From NCBI GenBank assembly GCA_022566535.1, contig JADFIR010000019.1, forward strand, positions 1-51,653: 51,653 nucleotides of DNA. The letters run 5' to 3'. The position numbers and the translations under genes are program-made. Each line of letters begins with the position of its first letter. Position 1 is the stretch's first letter. The notes under the pieces were generated by a model. The model had not been told where the DNA came from, made no database searches, and saw only the letters and a program-made list of their open reading frames with translations. This DNA is from Planctomycetota bacterium (GTDB lineage: Bacteria > Planctomycetota > Phycisphaerae > Phycisphaerales > SM1A02). Shown here one piece after another: positions 6,720 to 15,877 of the stretch.

Positions 6720-9254
6720 TCAACTCCCGGCGGCGGACAATTCAGGTTTCCTCAACGGGATGTTCTCAAGCCAGCGCTCCCACGCTTCACGATCCAGCAG
6801 AGCGTCGGGGGCGCTGAAGGCGTCGTCGGGAAGTTGCTTGAGCCTCACAAGCGCGCGGCGGTGAGCGCTACGAGCACGGTTGGTTTCTCCTAGCTTGGAA
6901 TAGCAGTTCACGATCTGGATGAGCGCAGTCATTGAGGAATGATGCTGCGGGTAGCGGCCGGCAACCTCGTCGTATAGCTTGACAGCCTGCTCGTACAGCC
7001 CCAACTCAAACGCGCAGTCGGCGCGATACAGATAGGAATACCGAAGCAACTGCTGCGTTCGGCTCGCCGAGGGCGCGTCCGATGCGTCGCCGGCCTCGCC
7101 GACCAGAGTGAACAACTCCATGGCGGTGCGCAAATGGTCCGCTCGAAGCGCTTCGAGGCGCTGTCGCTCGGCAGGCGACTTGGCCGGCTCGTTGAGCTGC
7201 TGGATGATCGAGGCGGCGTGGAGGCGATAGGTGTCCGCCAACCGAAACCGGGTCTCATCGATCCGGGGATCATCCGGATAGCGCCGGACCGCCTCGTCCA
7301 GCCGCTCGATCGCCCGCACGTATTGAGCGTTGTCGGCATACAGAGTGCCAAGCTCGATCAGCGCATCGCGGTAATCCCGAGCGTCCGGCTTGAGGTGGCG
7401 CAGCCCGCTGAGCAGTTGGGTCAACTGCTGCTCGGCTTGCGGTCTGCGGTCCAGGGCGAGATAGCATCGGGCAAGCGGGGCGTGGCTCTTGGACGCAAGC
7501 GGGCTTCGGGGGTGCTCAGCGATGACCTGCTGGTAGTATTTCACCGCCGACTCATAGTCCAGCTCGGCCTGGTAAGCCTGGGCGAGCCGAAAGGCAGCGT
7601 CGGGTCGGCGGGGATCCAGATCGGACCGACCGGCGATGTACTCGGTGAAATGGATGATGGCTAGGTTGTGCCGGCCGGCCAAGTCGTAGCTGTCGGCAGC
7701 CAACCACAGCGAGTCGGCCCAATTCTGATCCTCGCTGGGGCGGCCGGCGAGGCGGCGCGCGTGATGAACGTAATAATCCGCGGCTCGTCGGTAGTGCTCG
7801 TTGGCTTCATAGCGCACCGCGGGATCGATTTCATCGAGATGTCGCCGGCTCGGTACACCATCAGCCGGCGCGCTTCCGGCCTCGGCCATCAGATCGTCGG
7901 CGCGCTGCCGGCTGGTCGAGGCGACTCGAATGAGCACTTCAGCCGGCACCTGACCGGACTCAAAGAGCGTCTCGGCGAGCATGATGTATTCCAGGGCCGC
8001 TTCGAGCTTGCCCATGGTCAGCGCCGCGTCATGCCGATCAGCCAGGCTGCCGGCGACGCGGTGAGGCGTGACATCGCGGCGAGGTCCCGAGTTGGGAAGA
8101 AGATCGCGGATTTTCCGGTAGTCGGCCAGACTGCGCTGCGGTTCGCCAAGCACACTGAGCACTTCTGCGCGACCCAGCAGGCCGGGCAGGGTGTTTCGGG
8201 TACCGGCGTACTCTCGGACGACCTCGTCGAACTGCTCGAACGCGACGTGCCATTGGCCCTTGGCCACGGCGAGTCGCCCGACCATCGCCAGGGCATCGCC
8301 GCGGATGGGATCGGTTCGCGCAAGCTGCTGTAGCGCCTGTTGGACGTGATACTGGGCGTAGCGATGCTTGCCCAGGTCGTAGTAGGCGCGTGCAAGAAGC
8401 GTGTAGGGTTCACCGAAGCCCACCCGGTCGACCGGCGGCGGTCGATTCGGTTCAAGGCGCCGCATATCCACCAGCAGATGATCGATAGCCTCCTGTGCAA
8501 GGGCGGCTTCTAGTCGCAGCTCCGCCTGGCGGGCGATCGCCCAGAGATGGTCAGCCTGGGCGAGGAGGTGGTGGGCGCGGTAGTCCTCGAGCAGCTGCAT
8601 CATCGATTCGTAGGGGATATCCTGCTGGCGGAGACTGAACTCCACGAGCCGGCGCAGCACGCGGTTTCGTCGCCGGCGAACGTCCAGACCCGCATCGGTG
8701 CCGCCGGCCAGGGCTTCCAGCTCCCCGAGCAGGCCCCGGGCCGCGTCGAGGTCGCCCAGCGCAATCTGCGCATAGGCCCAGCGCTCAAGCCGAGCAGGAT
8801 CCAGCATCACCCCCAGCTCGATCACTTTCTCGTACTGTTCAGCGATGCGCCGGTTGTTCGCAGGCAGGTCTAACTGCCGGGAAGCTTGAGACAGCGCAAT
8901 CCAATCGGCTACGGTCGCGTGATATCGAGCCTCCTGGAGCTTAGTTGCCAGATGAAGGTTGGGCTCGATCACCGCCTTGAGTTGGTCCGCGGCCAGCTCA
9001 AACTCGTTGGTGGCGAGAAGTTGGTCAATCTGATCAAACGCGCCGTCGAAATCATTTCTCGGCGCGCGATGAATTGCGACGTAGAGTCCAAGGAGAATCA
9101 GCCCAACACTCAGGACGATCGCCGGCACCTGCCAGAGATTGGACCAGGACGATGAATCGACCTCGTCGGCTTCGAGTGGTTCGGTAGAATCGGCCCGCGC
9201 ACCACGCTGCTTGGGGGCGGCATCGTCACGGTCCTTGGGTTGATCGTCGGCCAC
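6720..9254 (-). CDS. Membrane-anchored TPR-repeat protein
   Basis: This 844-aa protein has an acidic, disordered N-terminus, one membrane helix at about residues 43-62 (VPAIVLSVGLILLGLYVAIH) and about 780 residues of helical repeats. TPR-like units are clearest after residue 540 (RLAQAYQAELDYESAVKYYQ, LIELGTLYADNAQYVRAIER, DCAFELGLYEQAVKLYDEVA). It should be anchored in the inner membrane with a periplasmic TPR solenoid, as a scaffold or assembly factor. The start is GTG at 9254 with GAGGA 6 nt upstream, rather than an earlier GTG at 9281. Its stop lies 59 nt upstream of the FlgN-like ATG. A flagellar role is suggested by context only. Confidence 0.85.
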   Translation of the reverse strand: MADDQPKDRDDAAPKQRGARADSTEPLEADEVDSSSWSNLWQVPAIVLSVGLILLGLYVAIHRAPRNDFDGAFDQIDQLLATNEFELAADQLKAVIEPNLHLATKLQEARYHATVADWIALSQASRQLDLPANNRRIAEQYEKVIELGVMLDPARLERWAYAQIALGDLDAARGLLGELEALAGGTDAGLDVRRRRNRVLRRLVEFSLRQQDIPYESMMQLLEDYRAHHLLAQADHLWAIARQAELRLEAALAQEAIDHLLVDMRRLEPNRPPPVDRVGFGEPYTLLARAYYDLGKHRYAQYHVQQALQQLARTDPIRGDALAMVGRLAVAKGQWHVAFEQFDEVVREYAGTRNTLPGLLGRAEVLSVLGEPQRSLADYRKIRDLLPNSGPRRDVTPHRVAGSLADRHDAALTMGKLEAALEYIMLAETLFESGQVPAEVLIRVASTSRQRADDLMAEAGSAPADGVPSRRHLDEIDPAVRYEANEHYRRAADYYVHHARRLAGRPSEDQNWADSLWLAADSYDLAGRHNLAIIHFTEYIAGRSDLDPRRPDAAFRLAQAYQAELDYESAVKYYQQVIAEHPRSPLASKSHAPLARCYLALDRRPQAEQQLTQLLSGLRHLKPDARDYRDALIELGTLYADNAQYVRAIERLDEAVRRYPDDPRIDETRFRLADTYRLHAASIIQQLNEPAKSPAERQRLEALRADHLRTAMELFTLVGEAGDASDAPSASRTQQLLRYSYLYRADCAFELGLYEQAVKLYDEVAGRYPQHHSSMTALIQIVNCYSKLGETNRARSAHRRALVRLKQLPDDAFSAPDALLDREAWERWLENIPLRKPELSAAGS

Positions 9255-9318
9255 CTGAGATCCTCTCACTGGCCTGACCACGATGAGGCGCGAGGTCAGC
9301 CCGGACGATCACCCTCGC

Positions 9319-9367
9319 TGGCGAATCCATTCGCCATTGCCGAGGCATTATCGGCCTGGGCCTCGGC
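9319..9367 (-). terminator. Two tandem hairpins between RDD gene and TPR gene
   Basis: Two perfect 7-bp stems occupy the gap: TGGCGAA/TTCGCCA (9319-9336, 4-nt loop) and GCCGAGG/CCTCGGC (9339-9367, 15-nt loop). Neither has a clear T-tract. They may attenuate transcription running from the RDD-protein gene into the TPR-flagellar genes. Confidence 0.4.
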
Positions 9368-9414
9368 TGGGCATCAGCATTCGATGGGCAGTTGAATGAC
9401 CGCGATTGTGGGGA

Positions 9415-11004
9415 TTATCGGTCGTTGGGCGACGAAGTGGGTTGGTCATCGATGCCACCAACGACCACAGTTTCTGCCACCATATCGCCCAACCCCTGCA
9501 AGTGGGGGTTGAACAACGCAAAGACCGCAAGCAATGGTATCAGCAGCACGATCGTCTTGAATATGTTGCGCGCAATGATCGCTGCGGCCGAGGGGCGCGA
9601 GCCGTCGCAGGCGACAACCCTTGCCCCGACGAGCGCCTTGCCGAGCGTCCGGCAGCCGATGAGTTCGCTGAGCGTGCAATGCCCCACGGTGATCGCGATC
9701 ATCAGCAAGGCGGGTGTCGCCTGGGCGAGGTCAGCCGTCCAGATTGGAAACTTCAGAAGTTCCGCCGGCGTGTATCCAAAGACCAGGGCGACCACCAGCC
9801 CGCTGGCGGCGATGTCGGCGGCGACGGCGATCAGTCGAGGCAACGCAGCCAACGCAGCCGCCCCCGATGGCAGCGCGATCGTCGCGGCCTTGGCGCTGGG
9901 CTTGAGAACGAACGAGAACAGGACTGCTGTCATCGCCGCCCCAAAGAGAAGCGGCATGTGCCAGACCCGGCCGAACATGAGCCGCTGACTGGACATCAGT
10001 TGCGGCGGGCTGACGAGACCGCCCAACGGATCGATGCGGCGCAACGTGAGCTTGTCCCGGGCTGAGTGTTCGATCAGGTGCAGCCCATCGCGCATGCCCA
10101 GCATCGTCCATTGCCCCACGGGCCTGGTCAGCCCCGATAGCGCCAGTAGCACGTTGGGCCGCAGATAGGAGATCTCGAGACGGTCGGCGGCACCTCCCTC
10201 AGTGACCATTGCGATGCTGGCCCCGACGCGGGTCAGCGTTCGCAGCCTTCGAGCCTCAAGCGGCACATCACGGCGGGTCCAGGTTCCGTAGGCATCGCGC
10301 CAGTAGACGGCGCTGCGGCGGCGGTCGCCCGGCGTTTCGGTCACCAGCACCATCGCCTGCCCATCCCGGCCCCCAACGCCCAGCTGACAGTTCCACCCGG
10401 GCATGAAACCTTCCGGAAGCGGAAGCTCGGTCCACTCCTGATCGGTCAATTGGAGTAGTTTCGCGCCCGCAAGCACGGGCTCGGCCGCAAGGGAATCCTT
10501 GCCGGCCCGTACACCGGCGCCAGCTCGCTGGGTGGGCAGCAGCAGAGCGACCGGCCCATGGGCCGTTGCCACGAACCCGGCCAGATTCCCAAGACCCTCA
10601 AGGGACTCAACAACGCCGAGGCGATTGGACGGCGTGTAGACGTACGTCCCGAGCGCCGGGACACGATCAACTTGAACCGTAAACGTCTCGCGACGCACTC
10701 GTTCCCCGCCAGGCTTCGGCGCAAAGACGAGCCACAAACGGTTGTCCCAGGCGGCCATCGCCGCCGGCGCTCCAGACAACGGCCAGCCCTTGGAGTAATA
10801 CGGACCGTCCATCTCCAGAGCGTGGTGGCGCAGAATCGTCCGACGCTCCGGCTGCGTGTGCTCCACGACAAACCACAGATGATCATCGCTAGAGGCCCCG
10901 AGCAACACAGCATCACCGGCTGCGGCCTCCGGGCCCACGGGCACCGCCACCAGAAAACTGACCGCCGCGGCGATCGTGATTCGGCTGTGGCGTGGCGATC
11001 GCAT
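9415..11004 (-). CDS. RDD-domain membrane protein with large exported N-terminal region
   Basis: The 529-aa product starts with a Sec signal peptide (ITIAAAVSFLVAVPVGPEAAA). About 320 residues follow that look like beta-rich repeats (WDNRLWLVFAP, then YWRDAYGTWTRR), perhaps a propeller. A membrane helix near 355 precedes a C-terminal RDD domain: three helices with the conserved Asp in RLIAVAADIAASG and the TLGKALVGARVV segment. RDD proteins are linked to transport or membrane stress in other bacteria, but the function here is unknown. It lies 23 nt downstream of a lipoprotein gene on the same strand. Confidence 0.75.
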   Translation of the reverse strand: MRSPRHSRITIAAAVSFLVAVPVGPEAAAGDAVLLGASSDDHLWFVVEHTQPERRTILRHHALEMDGPYYSKGWPLSGAPAAMAAWDNRLWLVFAPKPGGERVRRETFTVQVDRVPALGTYVYTPSNRLGVVESLEGLGNLAGFVATAHGPVALLLPTQRAGAGVRAGKDSLAAEPVLAGAKLLQLTDQEWTELPLPEGFMPGWNCQLGVGGRDGQAMVLVTETPGDRRRSAVYWRDAYGTWTRRDVPLEARRLRTLTRVGASIAMVTEGGAADRLEISYLRPNVLLALSGLTRPVGQWTMLGMRDGLHLIEHSARDKLTLRRIDPLGGLVSPPQLMSSQRLMFGRVWHMPLLFGAAMTAVLFSFVLKPSAKAATIALPSGAAALAALPRLIAVAADIAASGLVVALVFGYTPAELLKFPIWTADLAQATPALLMIAITVGHCTLSELIGCRTLGKALVGARVVACDGSRPSAAAIIARNIFKTIVLLIPLLAVFALFNPHLQGLGDMVAETVVVGGIDDQPTSSPNDR

Positions 11005-11027
11005 TCCCCGATGATAGCCGCCTCAAC

Positions 11028-11981
11028 CTACGGCACTGCGGGCTGGCTCTCATCTATGCCAGGGACTTCAACTCGAACGGGGGCAAAGACGCTCATCAAC
11101 CAGTCGAGGTCAAAGAACCGGTCCTTGACCTGGTCGGTCGGCGAGCGCGTCGCGACCTTGACCGCGGCCGTGTCGTCGGCGTTGAAGATATCAATGAGGG
11201 TGGGGAACTTGGGCCGCTGCCCCGGACCAACACCCGCCATCGCCACCGACTCATATCGATCCAGTCTCAGCCGGCTGTAGAGTCGAACCCGGCCGTCCGG
11301 CGACAGCGCGTCGACTCGCACCGGCAAGAGCGTGGCTCGATCCAGGTGCAGGCGGAGCACTTCGCCGGGCAGCGGTATCATCACCACCCATGCATCGAGC
11401 TGAGCGTTGTATCCGACCGGGGCCGGGCCCTGGGCCTCCTCAGACGGCAGTCGAATCAGGCCGCTGAGCCGAAGCAACGCCGCAGGATCAATGGGCAGTT
11501 GTGCATCGGCTCGATCATCTGAACGTTGGTCGCCCGTAGCGCGGTAGAGAACCGTCTCGTCGCCTCGGAAGTCAAATAGCCAGGATTGACGATCATCCGA
11601 TCCCAACCACATGAGCCGCTCGCCGAATTTTGAGATGTTCAGGGCTGTCTGATGCGGCAGGGCGATCCAAAGATCGAGATCCCCCTGCTCGATATGCTTG
11701 CCGTCATCATCACTCCAGCGAAGCTCGATGACGCCGCGGGCATAGATGGTCCCAAGACGGTCGATGCGCGCATTGTGGGCTTCGGCAAGCGTCACATAGG
11801 GCGGCGGATCGAGACCCGGCGCGCCCGTCTCACCGATGGGAGGTTTCTGGCAAGAGGCGAGGAGCATCAGCACGATGAGGCTGCCCAAACGCCCCCCGGG
11901 ATGTCGCGGCGGATCAAGCCCGCCGGCCCAACGGCCCGTGAGCTGCCATGTTTGAGCTGCCACCACGACACGTCGCTCCAT
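11028..11981 (-). CDS. Predicted lipoprotein of unknown function
   Basis: A 317-aa protein with a lipobox near residue 45 (LIVLMLLASC), so it should be lipidated and, in a diderm, anchored to a membrane. The signal segment is preceded by about 32 unusual residues, so the true start may be internal. The mature part has beta-rich segments (RGVIELRWSDDDGKHIEQGD, then LDLWIALPHQTALNISKFGE), a pattern loosely like LolA/LolB-type lipoprotein carriers. That resemblance is by eye and weak. It is in a tight same-strand run with the neighbouring conserved protein (17 nt) and the RDD protein (23 nt). Confidence 0.65.
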   Translation of the reverse strand: MERRVVVAAQTWQLTGRWAGGLDPPRHPGGRLGSLIVLMLLASCQKPPIGETGAPGLDPPPYVTLAEAHNARIDRLGTIYARGVIELRWSDDDGKHIEQGDLDLWIALPHQTALNISKFGERLMWLGSDDRQSWLFDFRGDETVLYRATGDQRSDDRADAQLPIDPAALLRLSGLIRLPSEEAQGPAPVGYNAQLDAWVVMIPLPGEVLRLHLDRATLLPVRVDALSPDGRVRLYSRLRLDRYESVAMAGVGPGQRPKFPTLIDIFNADDTAAVKVATRSPTDQVKDRFFDLDWLMSVFAPVRVEVPGIDESQPAVP

Positions 11982-11998
11982 CTTGACGGTTGCCGCCG

Positions 11999-12520
11999 CT
12001 ACAACTCACCGCGCAGCACTTCGCGGAGTTGCTCACTGAGTTCGCGGACGTCCTCGTCGCCGAGCCGGGGGTTGACCACCTCGATGGGCTGTTGATTGGG
12101 CTCGGCTCCTTTGGGCAGCATCAACCATCGCTCATTCTCGCCTTGGCCGGTCCGGCCGATGTATCTCAGCCGCTTCTTTCGCATCAGGATGAGCGCAATG
12201 ATGAAGCGGTACGCCATCCTTCGTCGTCGAGGATCGTCGGCCAACCGTTCGAACAAGTCCCACAGCACATCATCGTCCACAAAGACCCTTCGCCCGGCGT
12301 CGGGGTGGGGCACGGCGGCCTTCCAATAGCTGAACAGACCCTGGGGGCGGGCTTGGGCATCCCAAGCCTGGAGTGAATAGTCCTGCCGGTCGAAGCCGTC
12401 ATCCTCGGCCCGTTCGCACAGGGTGGCCATACAGATCGACCCGGGCTCAAGCGGCCGGCCCGTGGCGGCACAGACGCGAGTCGGCGGCGCTACGCGATAC
12501 CCCAGACCGTAGGTGGACAC
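11999..12520 (-). CDS. Conserved hypothetical protein with Cys-containing N-terminus
   Basis: The 173-aa product begins at a GTG. Its N-terminus reads RVCAATGRPLEPGSICMATL with a second Cys nearby (LCERAEDDGF), suggesting a small metal-binding knuckle. A compact core follows (FSYWKAAVPHPDAGRRVFVD, then RRMAYRFIIALILMRKKRLR) and an acidic helical C-terminus. It has the look of an uncharacterised planctomycete family; I do not know a function. It is the most upstream gene of the minus-strand run leading to the flagellar genes and is divergent from cdaA. Confidence 0.65.
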   Translation of the reverse strand: MSTYGLGYRVAPPTRVCAATGRPLEPGSICMATLCERAEDDGFDRQDYSLQAWDAQARPQGLFSYWKAAVPHPDAGRRVFVDDDVLWDLFERLADDPRRRRMAYRFIIALILMRKKRLRYIGRTGQGENERWLMLPKGAEPNQQPIEVVNPRLGDEDVRELSEQLREVLRGEL

Positions 12521-12645
12521 AACCAGATACTACGACATCGGCACGGCCCGGTCACGCCGTCGGGCAGCCTCTCTCAGGGCGCCACTGTTCGCAGCCGATA
12601 TACTTGCTGACGAGCCGGCCGTCCACCGGAGGTAACCGTAGTTTC

Positions 12646-13557
12646 ATGCTCCCCTCGATCAAGCAGATCTTCCGAAGCTACGAAGCACCCGAAATCATCC
12701 TCGAGCTGGCCGTCATCTGGATCTGCGTGTACCTGGTATTCCGCTTTCTCAAGGGCACACGAGGAGCGGGAATTATCAAGGGCTTTGCGGTCCTGCTAGT
12801 TCTGGTCACGCTGACGATCAAGCTTCTCGGCCAAGGCACCGACGCGCTAGGCCGGTTGAACTTTATCTACGACCGCTTTCTCGGATTGGCGGCGTTATTG
12901 CTGATTGTGGTGTTCCAGCCGGAGCTTCGCCAGGCGATGATTCGACTCGGCCACGCCGGGTTCTTCCGGCGCTCGAACCGCCAGGTGAACCAAGTGGTGG
13001 ATGCCGTGAGCGAGGCGGCCCAGTTCCTGAGCAAGAGCCAATTCGGAGCCTTGATCGCCATCGAGCGCAGCGTCGGGCTGCGCAGTTTGATAGAAGGCGG
13101 CGAACGGCTGGACGCCCAGGTCAGCGCCCGCCTACTGGAATCGATATTCTGGCCGAACAGTCCGCTGCACGACCTAGGCGTGGTGATTCGCGGCGACCGC
13201 ATAGTGGCGGCCAATGTGCAATTCCCGCTCGCCGAGGAAGGATCATTGCCGCGGGAACACGGCTCTCGGCACCGCGCCGCGGTGGGGATCACCCTCGACA
13301 GCGACTGCCTCGTCATCGTGGTGAGCGAAGAGACGAGGAGCATCAGCCTCGTCGAGCGCGGGGTCGTGGACGCGAACATCCCACGGGATCGCCTTCGCGA
13401 GACCCTGTTGCAGCGGTTGGGCACGCCGCCCGGCAGAGGACCATCCGAACAACCGGACGCGGCCCCGGACGTGCCGGCTGAAGAATCGCCCCCGGGAGCC
13501 GGCCTCGCCGCCCAAGGTCCCGATAAACGGTCAACGGCAGTTCCAAAGGAGGCATAG
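12646..13557 (+). CDS. cdaA: CdaA-type diadenylate cyclase with altered DGA motif
   Basis: This 303-aa protein matches membrane CdaA/DacA enzymes, which make cyclic di-AMP from two ATP. Membrane segments lie near residues 14-34, 42-62 and 78-92, followed by the DAC domain (FGALIAIER, GSRHRAAVGI at 206-215, VVSEET at 225-230). The usual catalytic DGA triplet is replaced by Asp176-Leu-Gly (PLHDLGVVIRG), keeping the Asp. The ATG has GGAGG 13 nt upstream. It sits 2 nt before a YbbR-domain gene, the typical CdaA-CdaR pairing. The C-terminal 45 residues are Pro/Ala-rich. Identity is firm; activity needs testing because of the motif change. Confidence 0.92.
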   Translation: MLPSIKQIFRSYEAPEIILELAVIWICVYLVFRFLKGTRGAGIIKGFAVLLVLVTLTIKLLGQGTDALGRLNFIYDRFLGLAALLLIVVFQPELRQAMIRLGHAGFFRRSNRQVNQVVDAVSEAAQFLSKSQFGALIAIERSVGLRSLIEGGERLDAQVSARLLESIFWPNSPLHDLGVVIRGDRIVAANVQFPLAEEGSLPREHGSRHRAAVGITLDSDCLVIVVSEETRSISLVERGVVDANIPRDRLRETLLQRLGTPPGRGPSEQPDAAPDVPAEESPPGAGLAAQGPDKRSTAVPKEA

Positions 13558-13559
13558 GG

Positions 13560-14582
13560 GTGCAGTTGGAGAATCGATGGTGGACCTATGCAGTAGTAAC
13601 CGTTGTGACGGTGTTGATCTGGTCGTGGGCGGCGGAGGAAACCCGCGAACAAGCCAGCATATCGTTTCGGATCCGATTCGCCCCGTCGGACCCCGCTAGG
13701 CAGGTGATCACGCCCGACGAGGTTCGCCTCAAGGTTGAGCTGGAGGGGTCTCGGCACGCGCTGGAACAAGCGCGAACGCTCACGATGCCGCTGAAACTCA
13801 CCGTCGGCAGCGAACTGCCCGCCGACGCTGACGAGAATCCCGCCAACATGGTGGACGCGTTGCAGAAGCACGAAGCACTGGGCGACACCGGAGTGCGGAT
13901 CATCTCGGTGGACCCAGCGCTCATGGACATCCAAGTCGATGACCTCGTCTCGGTCAACGCTACGGTTCAGCCCGAGCTGCCGTGGCTGCAAATTGAAGGC
14001 GAGATCCTCGTCGATCCGCCTCAGGTCCTCCTGACCTTGCCGAGCCGGCTTCACCGACGGGCCGGCGAAGACCTGGTGCTCAGAGCCTACATCGACCAGT
14101 CCCGCCTCGATCAGCTCGAGCCGGGCCGGCCGTACTCCCTGGACGCGAAGCTGCGCCCGCCGGAGATTCTCATCGGGAAAAACGCGGTGACCATCGAGCC
14201 GCCCTCCGTGGTCATCACGTTCACCGTTCGGTCACGCATCGAGGAGACGACGCTGCCTATGGTTCGGGTTCAAATCGCGGGTCCGCCGGAGGACCACCGT
14301 GATTACGTCGTCGAGATTGATGAGACGGATAAACAGCTCGCCAACGTCACTATAAGGGCTGACGGCGCGTTGATCCGCCAGATCGAGCAGGGCGAGGCCA
14401 CGGTTGTGGCGTTGGTGCATCTGAGCTCCAGCGAAAAGGAGCGACGAATCGAGAGCAAAGCCGTCACATGCTTCATGGCACTGCCGCCTGAAGGAGGTGG
14501 GACAATCGTCGACGCTGAGGTTAACGGTTCGAAACTCATGCCTGTGGTTCATCTGCAGATCACCGAACGGTCGGCCTCGTAA
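13560..14582 (+). CDS. YbbR-domain protein (CdaR-like regulator of the cyclase)
   Basis: A 340-aa membrane-anchored protein with one N-terminal helix at about residues 8-25 (TYAVVTVVTVLIWSWAA) and an extracytoplasmic part made of YbbR-like beta repeats (VRLKVELEGSRHALEQ, then VLLTLPSRLHRR). In Gram-positive bacteria CdaR binds CdaA and alters its activity; here the function is inferred from the same gene pairing. It starts at GTG with AAGGAGG 8 nt upstream, inside the end of cdaA, so the two are co-translated. No catalytic motif is seen. Confidence 0.83.
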   Translation: MQLENRWWTYAVVTVVTVLIWSWAAEETREQASISFRIRFAPSDPARQVITPDEVRLKVELEGSRHALEQARTLTMPLKLTVGSELPADADENPANMVDALQKHEALGDTGVRIISVDPALMDIQVDDLVSVNATVQPELPWLQIEGEILVDPPQVLLTLPSRLHRRAGEDLVLRAYIDQSRLDQLEPGRPYSLDAKLRPPEILIGKNAVTIEPPSVVITFTVRSRIEETTLPMVRVQIAGPPEDHRDYVVEIDETDKQLANVTIRADGALIRQIEQGEATVVALVHLSSSEKERRIESKAVTCFMALPPEGGGTIVDAEVNGSKLMPVVHLQITERSAS

Positions 14583-14630
14583 CCTCGCCAAGACCAACCT
14601 TCTCAATGGCGTCTACTTCCGGAGGCGCTG

Positions 14631-15653
14631 ATGGAACCTGCACAGCCCCGCGCCCGGCAGGTACAGAAATCTCCGAATCCACCGTCTATCGTCGCCGGGC
14701 GGGTGAGCCGGCACATTCGTATGGTCAACCTGTTGCAGAGCACCGAGCGGTGCACGGCCGAGCGGCTCGCCCGGCACCTTGGGGTGGGCCGACGCACCGT
14801 CTTCCGCGATCTCAAGGTGCTCCAGGGGGCAGGTGTGCCGTTCGTCAGCACACCCGGTCGGGGCTATGACCTGAGCCCGGACTACGCGATGAGCCGGTTG
14901 AACCTGGGCGTGCCCGCGGCCCTGGGGCTGAACTTGCTGGGCAAGGTGGCCGCAGCCATGCCCGACCAGCCGCTGTTTGGCCCGGCAATCGAGGCCATCG
15001 GCAGGGTCGTCGCGCAACTGCCTCCAGCCGTTCGAATGGTCTACGACGATTTGCTCGCCGCAGTCAGCATCTCGCCCGGCGCGCTCAACATCTGTCCGGA
15101 CGACGAGCAACCCTATCGCACACTTCAGTACTGCATCGAGGAGCGCATGGTCTGCCGGTTTGTCTACCGCGCCGTTGAGCCGTGGGGCCCGTGCCGAACC
15201 AAGATTCATCCCGTGCATCTGCACTTCTATAAGCGTGCCTGGTATGTGCTCGCGTTCAGCGAACAGCACGACGAGGTCAGGATGTTCAAGCTCTCGCGGA
15301 TCGAAGAGCTCGAGCCGAGTGATGAGGTCTTTGCCCCGTTTCACTTCTCCATCGACGCGTATCTGGACGACGCCTGGGGCATCATTCCCGAAGGCCGCAA
15401 ATACAACGTTGTCTTGCAGTTCTCCGACCGGGTCGCCCGCAACGCCGCCGAGGTTCGCTGGCACAAGACGCAACAAAGCCAGCTTCAGCCGGATGGCTCA
15501 TGTGTGCTGCGATTCCGCGTCAACGGCCTCAACGAGATCAAGTGGTGGATCATCGGCTACGGCGACCAAGTCGTCGTCCATGAGCCGCCCGAGCTTCGCA
15601 ACGCCATCCGCGCGATCACCCAGCGCATCCTCACGCACTACGTCAGGGCGTAA
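14631..15653 (+). CDS. WYL-domain transcriptional regulator
   Basis: The 340-aa protein has an N-terminal winged helix-turn-helix (residues about 25-75: RMVNLLQSTERCTAERLARH, then RTVFRDLKVLQGAGVPF) followed by a WYL domain (RFVYRAVEPW; HLHFYKRAWYVLAFSEQHDE) and a C-terminal WCX region ending in LRNAIRAITQRILTHY. WYL regulators often bind nucleic acid or nucleotide ligands. GGAGG is 5 nt before the ATG. It follows the cdaR-like gene by 48 nt, so joint transcription with the cyclic di-AMP genes is possible, but the target is unknown. Confidence 0.9.
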   Translation: MEPAQPRARQVQKSPNPPSIVAGRVSRHIRMVNLLQSTERCTAERLARHLGVGRRTVFRDLKVLQGAGVPFVSTPGRGYDLSPDYAMSRLNLGVPAALGLNLLGKVAAAMPDQPLFGPAIEAIGRVVAQLPPAVRMVYDDLLAAVSISPGALNICPDDEQPYRTLQYCIEERMVCRFVYRAVEPWGPCRTKIHPVHLHFYKRAWYVLAFSEQHDEVRMFKLSRIEELEPSDEVFAPFHFSIDAYLDDAWGIIPEGRKYNVVLQFSDRVARNAAEVRWHKTQQSQLQPDGSCVLRFRVNGLNEIKWWIIGYGDQVVVHEPPELRNAIRAITQRILTHYVRA

Positions 15654-15662
15654 CTCCGGTCC

Positions 15663-15677
15663 CACAAGCATCTTGTG
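15663..15677 (+). terminator. Hairpin after the WYL regulator gene
   Basis: A perfect CACAAG/CTTGTG stem with a 3-nt loop starts 10 nt after the stop codon. Weak outer pairing (TAACT with AGTTA) extends it. There is no T-tract, so factor-independent termination is uncertain. Confidence 0.4.
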
Positions 15678-15788
15678 AGTTAGCGCCCGCCGGCGCAGCC
15701 AGCCTAAACGCCTCCGCAGCACCAAGGGCCCGGCCCCATAGGGGGAACAGACCGCCACGGCGATGCCCAGGGTTCAGGCTGGATACAG

Positions 15789-15805
15789 TTGCAATTGCGT
15801 TGCAA
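15789..15805 (+). promoter_or_regulatory. Fur-family-like operator dyad
   Basis: TTGCAATTGCGTTGCAA is a 17-bp dyad of two TTGCAA hexamers separated by 5 bp, centred about 80 bp before the beta-barrel gene. The half-site layout resembles Fur/Irr-type boxes of the TGCAAAT-ATTTGCA kind. No clear -35/-10 pair was found beside it. Metal control is inferred. Confidence 0.4.
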
Positions 15806-15877
15806 TCGCAGTAGGCTCCCCCTTCCATCGCACATTGATCCAGGAAACCCAAGCACCTACCAAACGGAGCCCCGCCG

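Noticed and set aside
6661-6723. TTG start adding 21 residues to the FlgN-like protein
   Set aside because: The GGGAG directly abuts the TTG with no spacing and the added residues look unconserved.
12867-14054. 395-aa minus-strand open frame
   Set aside because: Antisense to cdaA and its YbbR partner.
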